Source: a virus
Length of the DNA stretch: 32,336 nt
Direction: 5' to 3' (one strand)
Virus record (IMG/VR): IMGVR_UViG_3300031963_000590
Span: 1-32,336 of that record
Positions within the stretch are counted from its first letter, which is position 1. Each line of letters starts with the position of its first letter. The notes under the pieces were generated by a model. The model was not told the DNA's origin. It saw nothing but the letters and a program-made list of their open reading frames with translations, and ran no database searches. The position numbers were made by a program, and so were the translations under genes. This document shows, one piece after another, positions 7,799-14,134 of this stretch.

Positions 7799-7980
7799 GC
7801 TTCAATCTCCTTGTCGGTCCAAACAACGGCTTCCGATGTTACGGTGTCAATTCTTTTCACGGCCAGGCCCGGAACAACGTGCGCGTGGTTCTTCGCCCAT
7901 TCGACCGCGTGCGAGAGCGTTTCAAGAGTGCAGGCGACAGCGCCCGCCGCCGTGACCACGTGATAGGATGTGCGGGTCAT
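7795..7980 (-). CDS. 61-residue unknown protein
   Basis: I chose the ATG at 7980, which shares one base with the stop of the 31-residue peptide; a longer frame reaches further upstream but would overlap two other small genes. The protein begins M-T-R-T-S-Y and reads like a small alpha/beta domain (alternating V-V-T, A-V-E-W, V-K-R-I-D-T-V) ending in acidic residues. Its first residues resemble the M-T-R start shared by two neighbouring genes of the cassette. Function unknown. Confidence 0.55.
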   Translation of the reverse strand: MTRTSYHVVTAAGAVACTLETLSHAVEWAKNHAHVVPGLAVKRIDTVTSEAVVWTDKEIEA

Positions 7981-8075
7981 CACAAAAACCCCGTCAGTTT
8001 CGCCACCAGCCCAATGCAAGCGGTGATCACGATTAACGATGCCGTTTGGTAGGCGTACCAGGACCAAGGGCGCAT
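7980..8075 (-). CDS. 31-residue membrane peptide
   Basis: A short open frame fitted exactly between its neighbours: its ATG shares one base with the upstream stop and its stop shares one base with the downstream ATG (TGATG on each side). The peptide has an aromatic start (M-R-P-W-S-W-Y-A-Y) followed by a single hydrophobic helix (about residues 11-26) and a short basic tail. It would insert in the inner membrane. Such tiny phage membrane peptides can block host membrane complexes or superinfection, but nothing here proves that. Confidence 0.5.
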   Translation of the reverse strand: MRPWSWYAYQTASLIVITACIGLVAKLTGFL

Positions 8076-8251
8076 CACGCCACCTCCAATTCCAAAAACA
8101 CCCCCGCCTCGTCGGCGGCGGCTCCAATGTCATCGAGCAACGCCCAAGCGCGCTCACGGTTGAAAAGCAGGATCAGCCCGCGCACGACCTCGGGCGCAAG
8201 GCGCGTGTGGTCGAGGTAGACTTGGCCGGCGTGGCAATGAAAGCGGGTCAT
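8075..8251 (-). CDS. 58-residue unknown protein
   Basis: Starts M-T-R-F-H-C-H at 8251 inside a four-base overlap with the upstream gene (a longer frame to 8284 would run into that gene). A short beta-like start with two His and one Cys is followed by a helical stretch (E-V-V-R-G-L-I-L-L-F, then A-W-A-L-L-D-D-I) and a hydrophobic acidic end. It looks like a compact alpha/beta miniprotein. No family recognised. Confidence 0.5.
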   Translation of the reverse strand: MTRFHCHAGQVYLDHTRLAPEVVRGLILLFNRERAWALLDDIGAAADEAGVFLELEVA

Positions 8252-8421
8252 TGGGCGTCTTCTTCGGCCTTGGCCGCTTCCCATTCCAAGACCTCATCAG
8301 CGCAATCGATGCAGACAAGCTCCCCGGTGAGTTCGTAAACCTCGACGCTGGGTGAGAAGTCGCGGGCGCAACATTCGCTGCAACGCGACTCCGAATGGAT
8401 GACGTAGGCTTTGCGCGTCAT
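8248..8421 (-). CDS. 57-residue zinc-ribbon miniprotein
   Basis: Starts at the ATG at 8421 (M-T-R-K-A-Y), which overlaps the last base of the upstream stop. It holds two Cys knuckles, C-S-E-C (Cys14, Cys17) and C-I-D-C (Cys37, Cys40), 20 residues apart, the classical layout of a zinc ribbon. An acidic helix (E-W-E-A-A-K-A-E-E-D) follows. Binding of DNA, RNA polymerase or another host protein is plausible for this shape but not shown. It is the second zinc-ribbon peptide of the cassette. Confidence 0.6.
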   Translation of the reverse strand: MTRKAYVIHSESRCSECCARDFSPSVEVYELTGELVCIDCADEVLEWEAAKAEEDAQ

Positions 8422-8612
8422 CACGCGGCCTCCGCACGGTCGCGCACCATGGTCAAGTGGCGGTCGATCTCGTCGCGGATGCGGGCAAGATCGGCGTCGG
8501 AAGCGAACACCGAACATCTCATGCTAAGTCGCAACCACTGGTGGCCGTCCACGCGCTCGATATCAATTTCGTCGCCGGGCGACAGGTGAATATTGGTGGT
8601 GATAGTAGCCAT
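8421..8612 (-). CDS. 63-residue unknown protein
   Basis: Start taken at the ATG at 8612, which overlaps the previous stop (TGATG); a TTG at 8615 is also in frame. The first half is beta-like with an L-S-P-G-D-E-I-D-I-E segment that recalls a small barrel, and the second half is a charged helix (D-L-A-R-I-R-D-E-I-D-R-H). It may be a small regulator or inhibitor. No family recognised. Confidence 0.5.
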   Translation of the reverse strand: MATITTNIHLSPGDEIDIERVDGHQWLRLSMRCSVFASDADLARIRDEIDRHLTMVRDRAEAA

Positions 8613-8824
8613 CAAGCCGCCTCCCCATAAGCCGCCGCCGCTTCCGTAATGCTGGCGAACCGGCTGACCGTTATATCGCAGTCCTTCTCGCCGTCGCGGC
8701 TAAAGAACCATTGTTCCGTGACGACCTCAAACCCCGCCGGGGTTTCGAGTAGCGACACCTTGCGCGACCAGTCATAAGGCGTCCGCTTGTCGCCGTGCGA
8801 CGTGGCGATGATGTGTGCGGGCAT
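8612..8824 (-). CDS. 70-residue unknown protein
   Basis: Start taken at the ATG at 8824, which follows a good Shine-Dalgarno (GGAGGT) overlapping the end of the upstream gene. The peptide (M-P-A-H-I-I-A-T-S-H-G-D) is beta-rich with alternating hydrophobic residues and aromatic W-F-F, ending in a short Ala-rich helix. This is a likely compact beta-sheet miniprotein. No family recognised. Confidence 0.5.
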   Translation of the reverse strand: MPAHIIATSHGDKRTPYDWSRKVSLLETPAGFEVVTEQWFFSRDGEKDCDITVSRFASITEAAAAYGEAA

Positions 8825-8825
8825 C

Positions 8826-9062
8826 TTAGACCTCCCAACCCGCGTTAAGCCCCATGTGCGGGGTGAAAACATACTTCCGACCGTTGGCGGGGTTCCAAAG
8901 GCGGTAGTCGGGGCCGACCTTCTCGACCACTTCCAGCGTCAGGAAGCCGACCCTGACCGTCTCGCCGTTCGACCAGTCCTGCGTGCGGCGGGGGGTCTGA
9001 TAGCCGTTCTGAAGGCCGCCTAGGGCGGATCGGCTGGCGCGGTATCCAACAAACTTGGGCAT
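8826..9062 (-). CDS. First gene of the leftward cassette, 78 residues, unknown
   Basis: Start taken at 9062 because GGAG lies 9 bases upstream; an in-frame start at 9101 would sit inside the promoter/operator. The protein starts M-P-K-F-V-G-Y-R-A-S-R and has a central stretch with a likely small beta barrel (E-T-V-R-V-G-F-L-T-L-E-V-V-E-K-V) and a W-N-P-A-N-G turn. As the promoter-proximal gene it should be expressed early and strongly. Function unknown. Confidence 0.5.
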   Translation of the reverse strand: MPKFVGYRASRSALGGLQNGYQTPRRTQDWSNGETVRVGFLTLEVVEKVGPDYRLWNPANGRKYVFTPHMGLNAGWEV

Positions 9063-9187
9063 CTCGTTTTCTCCGTTTGCGTTGTTCCCCATAGTCACCA
9101 CGCAAGCGTGACGGTCAACAAAAAAATGCGCCCCCAGGCCGTTTTTAATGATTGACCCCGCCGTGCCTATGCGTCACCACTAGGGCC
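9063..9187. promoter_or_regulatory. Divergent control region with operator-like palindromes
   Basis: This is the gap between the leftward cassette and the rightward XRE gene. On the minus strand TTGACC (9118-9113) could be a -35 box, with a weak -10 near 9095-9089. Between them lies CACGC-AA-GCGTG (9099-9110), also read as GTCAC...GTGAC (9094-9112), overlapped by TGAC-G-GTCA (9109-9117). The 8-mer GTCACCAC occurs at 9094-9101 and again at 9173-9180, just before the XRE start. The layout fits a small repressor controlling both directions. An AT-rich stretch (A-run at 9118-9126, TTTTTAAT) lies between. Confidence 0.5.
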
Positions 9188-9373
9188 ATGACATTAGCTC
9201 AGTGGATGGCCGCCAACGGCTACAAAGACCAGCGCCTTGCGGACGAACTGTCCCTGTCGCGCTCGGCAATCACCCGCATCCGTCGCGGCGAGCGTAAGCC
9301 GTCGCTTGACGTCGCCCTGCGCCTTGAGCGCGTCACCGGCTTGCCGATTGGCGCGCTTGTGGGGGCGGCGTGA
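9188..9373 (+). CDS. Cro/C1-like XRE-family DNA-binding protein
   Basis: A 61-residue protein made of one helix-turn-helix domain of the XRE type: R-L-A-D-E-L-S-L-S-R-S-A-I-T-R-I-R-R-G is helix 2, turn and recognition helix, followed by P-S-L-D-V-A-L-R-L-E-R-V-T-G. The ATG at 9188 was chosen over an upstream start at 9152 because the HTH begins right after it. Size and position at the head of the rightward operon, opposite the leftward cassette, fit a Cro-like or small repressor switch. The repeated GTCACCAC sites nearby are candidate operators. Confidence 0.75.
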   Translation: MTLAQWMAANGYKDQRLADELSLSRSAITRIRRGERKPSLDVALRLERVTGLPIGALVGAA

Positions 9374-9411
9374 AACCTGTCGCCACAAACAACCCTTCAG
9401 GAGCAAACGAA

Positions 9412-9582
9412 GTGACCGAACGCAAAAACAACGCGCGGAAGTTCCCAAAATACGCGGACCTTCCGATCCACCGGCTGGCGGACCAATACCTGCCAAGCCT
9501 GAACGACCACCAGGCGCACCTCGACACTATCGCCCGCGCGAACAACGGACGCGGTTTCTCCGTCGCGAAGGTGCGGCCGTGA
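9412..9582 (+). CDS. 56-residue unknown basic protein
   Basis: Start GTG at 9412 chosen because AGGAG lies 8 bases upstream. An in-frame GTG at 9370 that overlaps the XRE stop (GTGA) would give 70 residues and cannot be excluded. The peptide is basic at its start (T-E-R-K-N-N-A-R-K-F-P-K) and then helical (I-H-R-L-A-D-Q-Y-L). It precedes and overlaps the GcrA-like gene (GTGA). No family recognised. Confidence 0.5.
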   Translation: MTERKNNARKFPKYADLPIHRLADQYLPSLNDHQAHLDTIARANNGRGFSVAKVRP

Positions 9583-10226
9583 GAAGTTGGACGCCGGAAG
9601 AGCTGACACGCTTGCAAGAGCTTGTCGGGCTAGGGTGGGCGCGGCAACGCATCGCCGCCGACCTCGACCGCAGCGTGGACGCCGTGAAGGCACGCATAAA
9701 CCACGGCGGGTTCGACAAGCCGCCCATGCGCGCCGTAACATGGTGGACGCCGGAGGAGGAGGCGAAGCTCGAAGAGCTTTGGCGGATCGGCCACTCTCTC
9801 ACCGAGATCGGGCGCATCCTCGGCAAGGGGCGCGGTGCTATCGCCGGGGCCTGCGCGCGACGGGGGTTGAAACGTGACGCGGCAAGCCGGGGGCTCATTA
9901 ACTCCGTCGCATCATCCGTCCGCTCCGAACGGTCGCCCGCCCGCAAGCGCGTCGCCAACTGGTCAATCTCCAAGGTCCCCGCCCCCGCCGACGTAGCGCG
10001 TTACGTCCCCAAGACACACGCCGTACCGCCGACCGCCAAGCATTGGCTAGAACGCGCGTTCGGTGAATGTGCGTTTCCTGTAGACGGCGCCGGGGTTGAT
10101 CTGATTTCGTGTTGCCGCAAGGGCTGGCGCACCACACCGGACGCCGCCGCCTATTGCGACGAACACCGCGCCGTCATGTTCGGCGCACCGCGTAGCGATC
10201 TGGAAGGGTTGGAGAAGGTGGTATGA
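9579..10226 (+). CDS. GcrA-like cell-cycle regulator with two HTH domains
   Basis: A 215-residue protein starting at a GTG in a four-base overlap. Residues 3-45 (S-W-T-P-E-E-L) and 55-98 (W-W-T-P-E-E-E) are two copies of a GcrA/Myb-like HTH; host GcrA has one. The C-terminal part carries the GcrA signature: C-A-F-P (Cys164), a Cys pair (178/179) and Y-C-D-E-H (Cys193, His196), matching the C-x-W-P ... C ... Y-C-x-x-H layout of Caulobacter GcrA, which binds sigma70 and acts at methylated GANTC promoters. The next gene overlaps as ATGA and encodes a DNA methyltransferase. A role in hijacking methylation-dependent transcription is inferred. Confidence 0.75.
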   Translation: MRSWTPEELTRLQELVGLGWARQRIAADLDRSVDAVKARINHGGFDKPPMRAVTWWTPEEEAKLEELWRIGHSLTEIGRILGKGRGAIAGACARRGLKRDAASRGLINSVASSVRSERSPARKRVANWSISKVPAPADVARYVPKTHAVPPTAKHWLERAFGECAFPVDGAGVDLISCCRKGWRTTPDAAAYCDEHRAVMFGAPRSDLEGLEKVV

Positions 10227-10918
10227 GCTACCAGCGCAAGGAGGTGATCGGGGATGCGACGCTGTATCTGGGCGACTGCCGGGACATCCTTCCGACGTTG
10301 GGGAAGGTTGACGCGGTTGTGACGGACCCTCCGTTCGGGATGGCGTTCCAAAGCAATTACCGGACGGTGCAGCACGCGGAAATCGCCAACGACGGAACCG
10401 ATGAACTGCTGCGGTGGGCATGCGAAATACCGGCCCGCCACTCCAGCTATGTCTTCTGCAGGTGGGACAATATCGCCGCACTTCCGAAGCCTAAGAGCCT
10501 CGTGACATGGGTTAAGAATAACTGGTCAATGGGCGACCTGGAGCACGAGCACGCGCGGCAGACTGAGGTCGCGTGCTTCTATCCAGGCCCCGAGCACAGG
10601 TGGCCTAGAGGGCGACCGACCGACGTTGTGGAGTGTCCCCGCACCGGGAACGTCTACCACCCTACCGAGAAGCCTGTGGCGCTTATGTGGGCGATTGTAG
10701 GCTGGACGGAGGGTGTCGTTTTCGACCCGTTCGCAGGAAGCGGAACAACCGGGGTCGCCTGCGTGCAGCGGGGGCGCGCGTTCATCGGCTGCGAGATTGA
10801 TCCGGCGCATTTCGAGACGGCCTGCCGCCGCATCGCCAAGGCTTACGAACAGCCCCGGCTCTTTGACGAGCCACCCCCAAAGCCAGTGCAACCTTCTCTG
10901 TTAGGGGACCTGTCGTGA
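10223..10918 (+). CDS. Site-specific DNA methyltransferase (N6-adenine or N4-cytosine)
   Basis: A 231-residue protein of the N4/N6 amino-methyltransferase family. The catalytic D-P-P-F (residues 35-38) comes first and the SAM-binding F-D-P-F-A-G-S-G-T-T-G (167-177) comes near the end, with H-P-T-E-K-P (146-151) before it. This order places it in the beta class, like CcrM, though it is much shorter and has no obvious C-terminal extension. The target sequence cannot be read from the protein. The pairing with a GcrA-like regulator makes GANTC an obvious candidate. It may protect phage DNA from host nucleases or reset host methylation. ATGA overlap upstream, GTGA downstream. Confidence 0.85.
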   Translation: MSYQRKEVIGDATLYLGDCRDILPTLGKVDAVVTDPPFGMAFQSNYRTVQHAEIANDGTDELLRWACEIPARHSSYVFCRWDNIAALPKPKSLVTWVKNNWSMGDLEHEHARQTEVACFYPGPEHRWPRGRPTDVVECPRTGNVYHPTEKPVALMWAIVGWTEGVVFDPFAGSGTTGVACVQRGRAFIGCEIDPAHFETACRRIAKAYEQPRLFDEPPPKPVQPSLLGDLS

Positions 10919-11388
10919 CCATCCTGGCAATAGACCCCGGCCTCTCGGGCGCGCTTGCGTTCTTGAAGCCGTCCGGCAATCTCACCGTCATCGACATCCC
11001 GACGCTCCAGCTAAAGAAGCGCGTGATCGACGAATATGCGCTCGCGCGAATCGTTGACGAGTGGGCGATTGAGGTGCGCGAGGTTTGGCTGGAGCAAGTC
11101 GGCGTGCGGCCGGGCGAAGGCGCGGTCGGGGCGTTCACGTTCGGGCGCGGCTATGGGCTGATACGCGGTATCTGCGCCGCCAACTTTTTGACGATCCACG
11201 ACGTAACACCGCAGGTCTGGAAGCGCGCCTTAGGCGTACCAGCGGAAAAGGATGGCGCACGCGCCGTCGCGTCCCGCTACTTCCCGCGCTACGCAGGCGA
11301 GTGGGCGCGCGTGAAGGATGACGGGCGGGCCGAAGCCGCGTTGATCGCGCTTTATGGTTCAAGGCAGATGCAAGCGAGGGCCGCGTGA
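10915..11388 (+). CDS. RuvC-like Holliday-junction resolvase
   Basis: A 157-residue protein with the RNase H-like fold of phage RuvC-type resolvases. The first acidic residue is Asp7 in A-I-D-P-G-L-S-G, the second is Glu60 in W-L-E-Q-V, and the third set lies in D-D-G-R-A-E-A-A (Asp135/136, Glu140). These would bind Mg2+ and cut branched DNA before packaging. The length is near that of bacterial RuvC (about 170 residues). It starts with GTG in a four-base overlap with the methyltransferase. Together with the exonuclease and SSB-like genes it forms a recombination/DNA-processing set. Confidence 0.8.
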   Translation: MTILAIDPGLSGALAFLKPSGNLTVIDIPTLQLKKRVIDEYALARIVDEWAIEVREVWLEQVGVRPGEGAVGAFTFGRGYGLIRGICAANFLTIHDVTPQVWKRALGVPAEKDGARAVASRYFPRYAGEWARVKDDGRAEAALIALYGSRQMQARAA

Positions 11389-11690
11389 CCCAATCCCTCA
11401 CCGGCGCCGGCTGGTATTTCTCCGCGTCTCACCGCGACCCGATCCGCAAGGAGTTGCACGGCCACTCCTACGAGGTCACCGCCTACTGGCCCTCGGAGCC
11501 GCCGCGCGATGCGATGGTCCTGCAATGGACCCTGCGCGACGTGTTGAAGGGCTTCGACCATGTGACGCTGCCCGACGAAATGACCCGCGCCGAAACGCTG
11601 GCCCGCGCCATCGGATCACTGATCGACGGATGCGTTCGCGTGGACATCGCCCGGCCTTCGGAGCGCCTGCGTTGCGAGGTCTGGTTGTGA
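11385..11690 (+). CDS. QueD/PTPS-like tunnelling-fold protein
   Basis: A 101-residue protein related to 6-carboxytetrahydropterin synthase (QueD) and 6-pyruvoyltetrahydropterin synthase. Zinc ligands are His16 (F-S-A-S-H) and H-G-H (His25, His27). Other family marks are the D-H pair at 58-59, T-R-A-E-T (like P-T-x-E) and Glu98. QueD makes a precursor of preQ0, used for queuosine and for 7-deazaguanine bases in some phage DNA. The Cys normally placed four residues before H-G-H is missing (Arg there, Glu at 23), so the chemistry may differ. It overlaps the TGT-like gene by one base. Confidence 0.7.
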   Translation: MTQSLTGAGWYFSASHRDPIRKELHGHSYEVTAYWPSEPPRDAMVLQWTLRDVLKGFDHVTLPDEMTRAETLARAIGSLIDGCVRVDIARPSERLRCEVWL

Positions 11691-12409
11691 TGACGGTCTG
11701 TTACCACGGAACGCCGATCACGCCACAAAGCTCGCTCTTGAAGCTCGCCGGGCGTCACTTCTGCGTCTCGTATTTCAACCGGACAAAGACCAGCCTCCCG
11801 CTGATCGAGGGCATCGCGTCCAGCCTCATGCTCGATAACGGCGCGTTCTCGGCATGGCAGGCGGGCGTTGATCTTAGCGATGCCTACTGGTCCAGCTATT
11901 TCGATTGGTGCGACCCGCTGCTGGACCGCCCGACGACGTGGGCCGTCATCCCCGACGCCATCGCCTCGGGAACCCAGGAGCAAGACCGCCTCATCCGGCT
12001 ATGGCCGCACGGCGACCGTGGAGCGCCCGTCTATCACCTGACCGAAGACTTCATGCAGCCGTTGTCGCGGTTGGTGCGGCTGACACAGGAATGGCCGCGC
12101 GTCTGCATCGGCTGGGCGCACCCACCGTCAAAACACCCGATCAACGGTGTCGCGTTTGAGCGCGCGATGGATGCGCTTTGGAACGAGCTGGCGAGGCATC
12201 ATAGCCGCACGCCGGTAGTCCATATGTTCCGGGGGATGCAACTCGTCCGGTCGCGGTGGCCGTTTGCGTCCGTCGATTCAACCGACGTTGCCCGCAATCA
12301 CAACCGCCCGCAGAACACGCCCGAAGTCATGGCCGCCCGTTGGGATGCGGCGCAATGCCCGGCGCGATGGGAGCAGGCGCCCTCTCCTTTAGAATTGGAT
12401 TTTGCATGA
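11690..12409 (+). CDS. TGT/DpdA-like protein, candidate DNA base-exchange enzyme
   Basis: A 239-residue protein. L-D-N-G-A-F (Asp49) recalls the T-D-S-G-G-F motif of tRNA-guanine transglycosylase, and V-D-S-T-D-V-A-R-N (195-203, Asp196) recalls the F-D-C-V-L-P-T-R-N nucleophile segment. V-I-P-D (Asp89), V-Y-H-L, C-I-G-W and H-M-F-R-G-M lie between as expected for a TIM-barrel of this family. There is no Cys-rich zinc site. DpdA proteins are TGT relatives that insert preQ0 into DNA, so this gene beside a QueD-like gene suggests deazaguanine DNA modification. A GTG at 11687 is an alternative start. Function is inferred. Confidence 0.55.
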   Translation: MTVCYHGTPITPQSSLLKLAGRHFCVSYFNRTKTSLPLIEGIASSLMLDNGAFSAWQAGVDLSDAYWSSYFDWCDPLLDRPTTWAVIPDAIASGTQEQDRLIRLWPHGDRGAPVYHLTEDFMQPLSRLVRLTQEWPRVCIGWAHPPSKHPINGVAFERAMDALWNELARHHSRTPVVHMFRGMQLVRSRWPFASVDSTDVARNHNRPQNTPEVMAARWDAAQCPARWEQAPSPLELDFA

Positions 12410-13167
12410 AGAACGCATTTGAAACACACAACATCGGCCACCTGTCGCCGTCGTCCATTAACCTCTGGCTTAACGCGCCGTCGCTGTGGGTGATGGAGAA
12501 GCTCCTGGGCCACCGTGGGGGTATGGGCGCCGCCGCTCACCGTGGCACGGCGACAGAGGCGGGCGTCAGCGCCGGGCTGTTCGACCACGACCTGACGCTT
12601 GACGACTGCGTCGCCGTCGCCTTGCCCGTCTATGACCGGCTTACGGCGCTGTCAGGCGACCCTAAGCGCGAAACCGAGCGCGGGGTTATCCCCGGCATGG
12701 TCAAGCAGGGGCTCGCCCTGCGTACGCACGGCGTCCCGATCCGGCCCAACCAGGGCGACCAGCACAAGGTCGAAACGTCGCTTGATGGCGTCGGCGTGCC
12801 GGTGATCGGCTATCTCGATTGGATGTTCGCCGATGAGATTCTAGACCTCAAGACCACCCTTCGGGTTCCCTCCGCCATGAGCGAGACGCATCTGCGCCAG
12901 GCGTCCGTCTACAAGCGGGCGCACCTGGATAAGCGCGTGCGGTTCGTTTACGTCAGCGACAAGAAGTCGGAAACGCACACGCTCACGCGCGAGCAATACG
13001 ACGCCGCCATTGTCCAGCTTACGGGCGCGGCTTTGCGGTTGCAGAGATTTCTTGCAATCTCGACCGACCCGCGCGAACTTGCCGCCATTGTTCCGCACTC
13101 GTCGGATAGCTTTTATTTCAACGACCCGGCGACGCGCGCCAAGTCGGTTGAAGTGTTCGGTTACTGA
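12406..13167 (+). CDS. PD-(D/E)XK exonuclease (RecB/Cas4-like)
   Basis: A 253-residue protein starting in an ATGA overlap with the TGT-like gene. The motifs follow the RecB/Cas4 order: L-S-P-S-S-I-N-L-W-L at the start, His45-Arg46-Gly47 with Glu51, G-Y-L-D (Asp138), D-L-K (Asp147, Lys149), and Q-A-S-V-Y (Gln165, Tyr169). These form a metal-dependent exonuclease site. Phages pair such enzymes with a single-strand-binding or annealing protein to make recombination ends; an SSB-like gene follows two genes later. No iron-sulfur Cys cluster is visible, unlike true Cas4. Confidence 0.75.
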   Translation: MKNAFETHNIGHLSPSSINLWLNAPSLWVMEKLLGHRGGMGAAAHRGTATEAGVSAGLFDHDLTLDDCVAVALPVYDRLTALSGDPKRETERGVIPGMVKQGLALRTHGVPIRPNQGDQHKVETSLDGVGVPVIGYLDWMFADEILDLKTTLRVPSAMSETHLRQASVYKRAHLDKRVRFVYVSDKKSETHTLTREQYDAAIVQLTGAALRLQRFLAISTDPRELAAIVPHSSDSFYFNDPATRAKSVEVFGY

Positions 13168-13178
13168 AAGGCCCTTGC

Positions 13179-13433
13179 ATGTTTGAAGTTCGCAAGCACT
13201 CACACAAGACGCGCGGGAAACCGCTCCTGGGTTTCACGATCCACGACGGCGACCGCGAAGTCTGGCGCGGCGATGGCTTCATTGAGCCCGATTACCGCGC
13301 GGCGTCTATTCAGGTCGCTCTGCGCGAATTGAACGGCCAGCCGCCCGTCATCGCGGGTGAGAATATTCTTGACCGGACGGCGATGATTCTTGCCGATTGG
13401 TCCCGCCGCCGGTTCCCCGAACACGCGGCATAG
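13179..13433 (+). CDS. 84-residue unknown protein of the recombination block
   Basis: Starts at the ATG at 13179, 11 bases after the exonuclease stop, with GAAAGG upstream as a possible Shine-Dalgarno. The N-terminal half is beta-like and basic (R-K-H-S-H-K-T-R-G-K, then E-V-W-R-G-D-G) and the C-terminal half is helical, ending with R-R-R-F. It sits between the exonuclease and the SSB-like gene and may be an accessory of either. No family recognised. Confidence 0.55.
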   Translation: MFEVRKHSHKTRGKPLLGFTIHDGDREVWRGDGFIEPDYRAASIQVALRELNGQPPVIAGENILDRTAMILADWSRRRFPEHAA

Positions 13434-13484
13434 AATGGGCGGTCCCGACCCTTTCGGGTATGTGTAAACTGAGGAAAATGTAAA

Positions 13485-14108
13485 ATGGCACTAGGATTGC
13501 AGACCGAAGCCGGTGGCGGTGAAAACTTCCTTCCGGTGGTCAAGTACGACGCCCGCGCCGGGCGGGTGTTCCGCATCGACCGCCATCAGGACAGCGCGGG
13601 CAACTGGTCGTCCGATGACGTGGACATCACGTCCACGTTCCAGGGCGCGTTCGACCTCGGCGCCATCGAGGTCGGCTGGGTGTATTTCGTCGCGGGCCAA
13701 GGCCCGTCGTGGGCGCTCGTGCCGCTCGGCCAGCCCCTCCCGGCCAGGCCTTCCGAGAACCACAAGCAGTGCTTTCGCCTCAAGGTGAAGCTCGGCAAGG
13801 CGTGTGGCGGTGACGTGCGTGAGTTCGCGTCGCAGGCCAAGTCGGTGATCGGCGCGGTGGACAAGCTGCACGACGCCTACACGGCGGGGCTCAAGGACAA
13901 CCCCGGCAAGGTTCCCGTCGTCGCCATGACCGGGACCACGGCGATCAAGTCCACCGGCAAGGGGCAGACCTCGACCAACTATGCCCCGATCTTCGAGATC
14001 AAGTCGTGGGTGGATCGTCCCGCAGACTTCGACGCGGCGCCGGCCGCTACGCCCGAACCGGAGCCCGTCGCGGCGACGGTCGCGGGTGACGACGACACCG
14101 AGTTCTAA
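13485..14108 (+). CDS. Phage single-strand DNA-binding protein (SSB-like)
   Basis: A 207-residue protein. The core (residues 10-170) is beta-rich with many K/R and aromatic residues. The tail (170-207) is acidic and Pro/Ala-rich and ends D-D-D-T-E-F, the acidic-plus-terminal-Phe end used by SSB and T7 gp2.5 to contact partners. It sits after a PD-(D/E)XK exonuclease, as recombination SSBs do. AGGA lies about 9 bases before the ATG. It is followed by a terminator. The assignment rests on tail, size and neighbours rather than on a recognised OB-fold motif. Confidence 0.6.
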   Translation: MALGLQTEAGGGENFLPVVKYDARAGRVFRIDRHQDSAGNWSSDDVDITSTFQGAFDLGAIEVGWVYFVAGQGPSWALVPLGQPLPARPSENHKQCFRLKVKLGKACGGDVREFASQAKSVIGAVDKLHDAYTAGLKDNPGKVPVVAMTGTTAIKSTGKGQTSTNYAPIFEIKSWVDRPADFDAAPAATPEPEPVAATVAGDDDTEF

Positions 14109-14134
14109 GAGACCCTCCCCTGGGCCAACTTGGC

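Noticed and set aside
9152-9157. TTGACC as a rightward -35 box before the XRE gene
   Set aside because: No -10-like sequence lies at a suitable distance before the start codon at 9188.
9237-9578. N-terminal extension of the GcrA-like gene
   Set aside because: The extra 114 residues overlap the XRE gene and the next small gene in another frame; the GTG at 9579 overlaps the previous stop and directly precedes the HTH.
13444-13458. Hairpin CCCGA/TCGGG before the SSB-like gene
   Set aside because: The stem is only five pairs and there is no T-run, so I do not call it a terminator.
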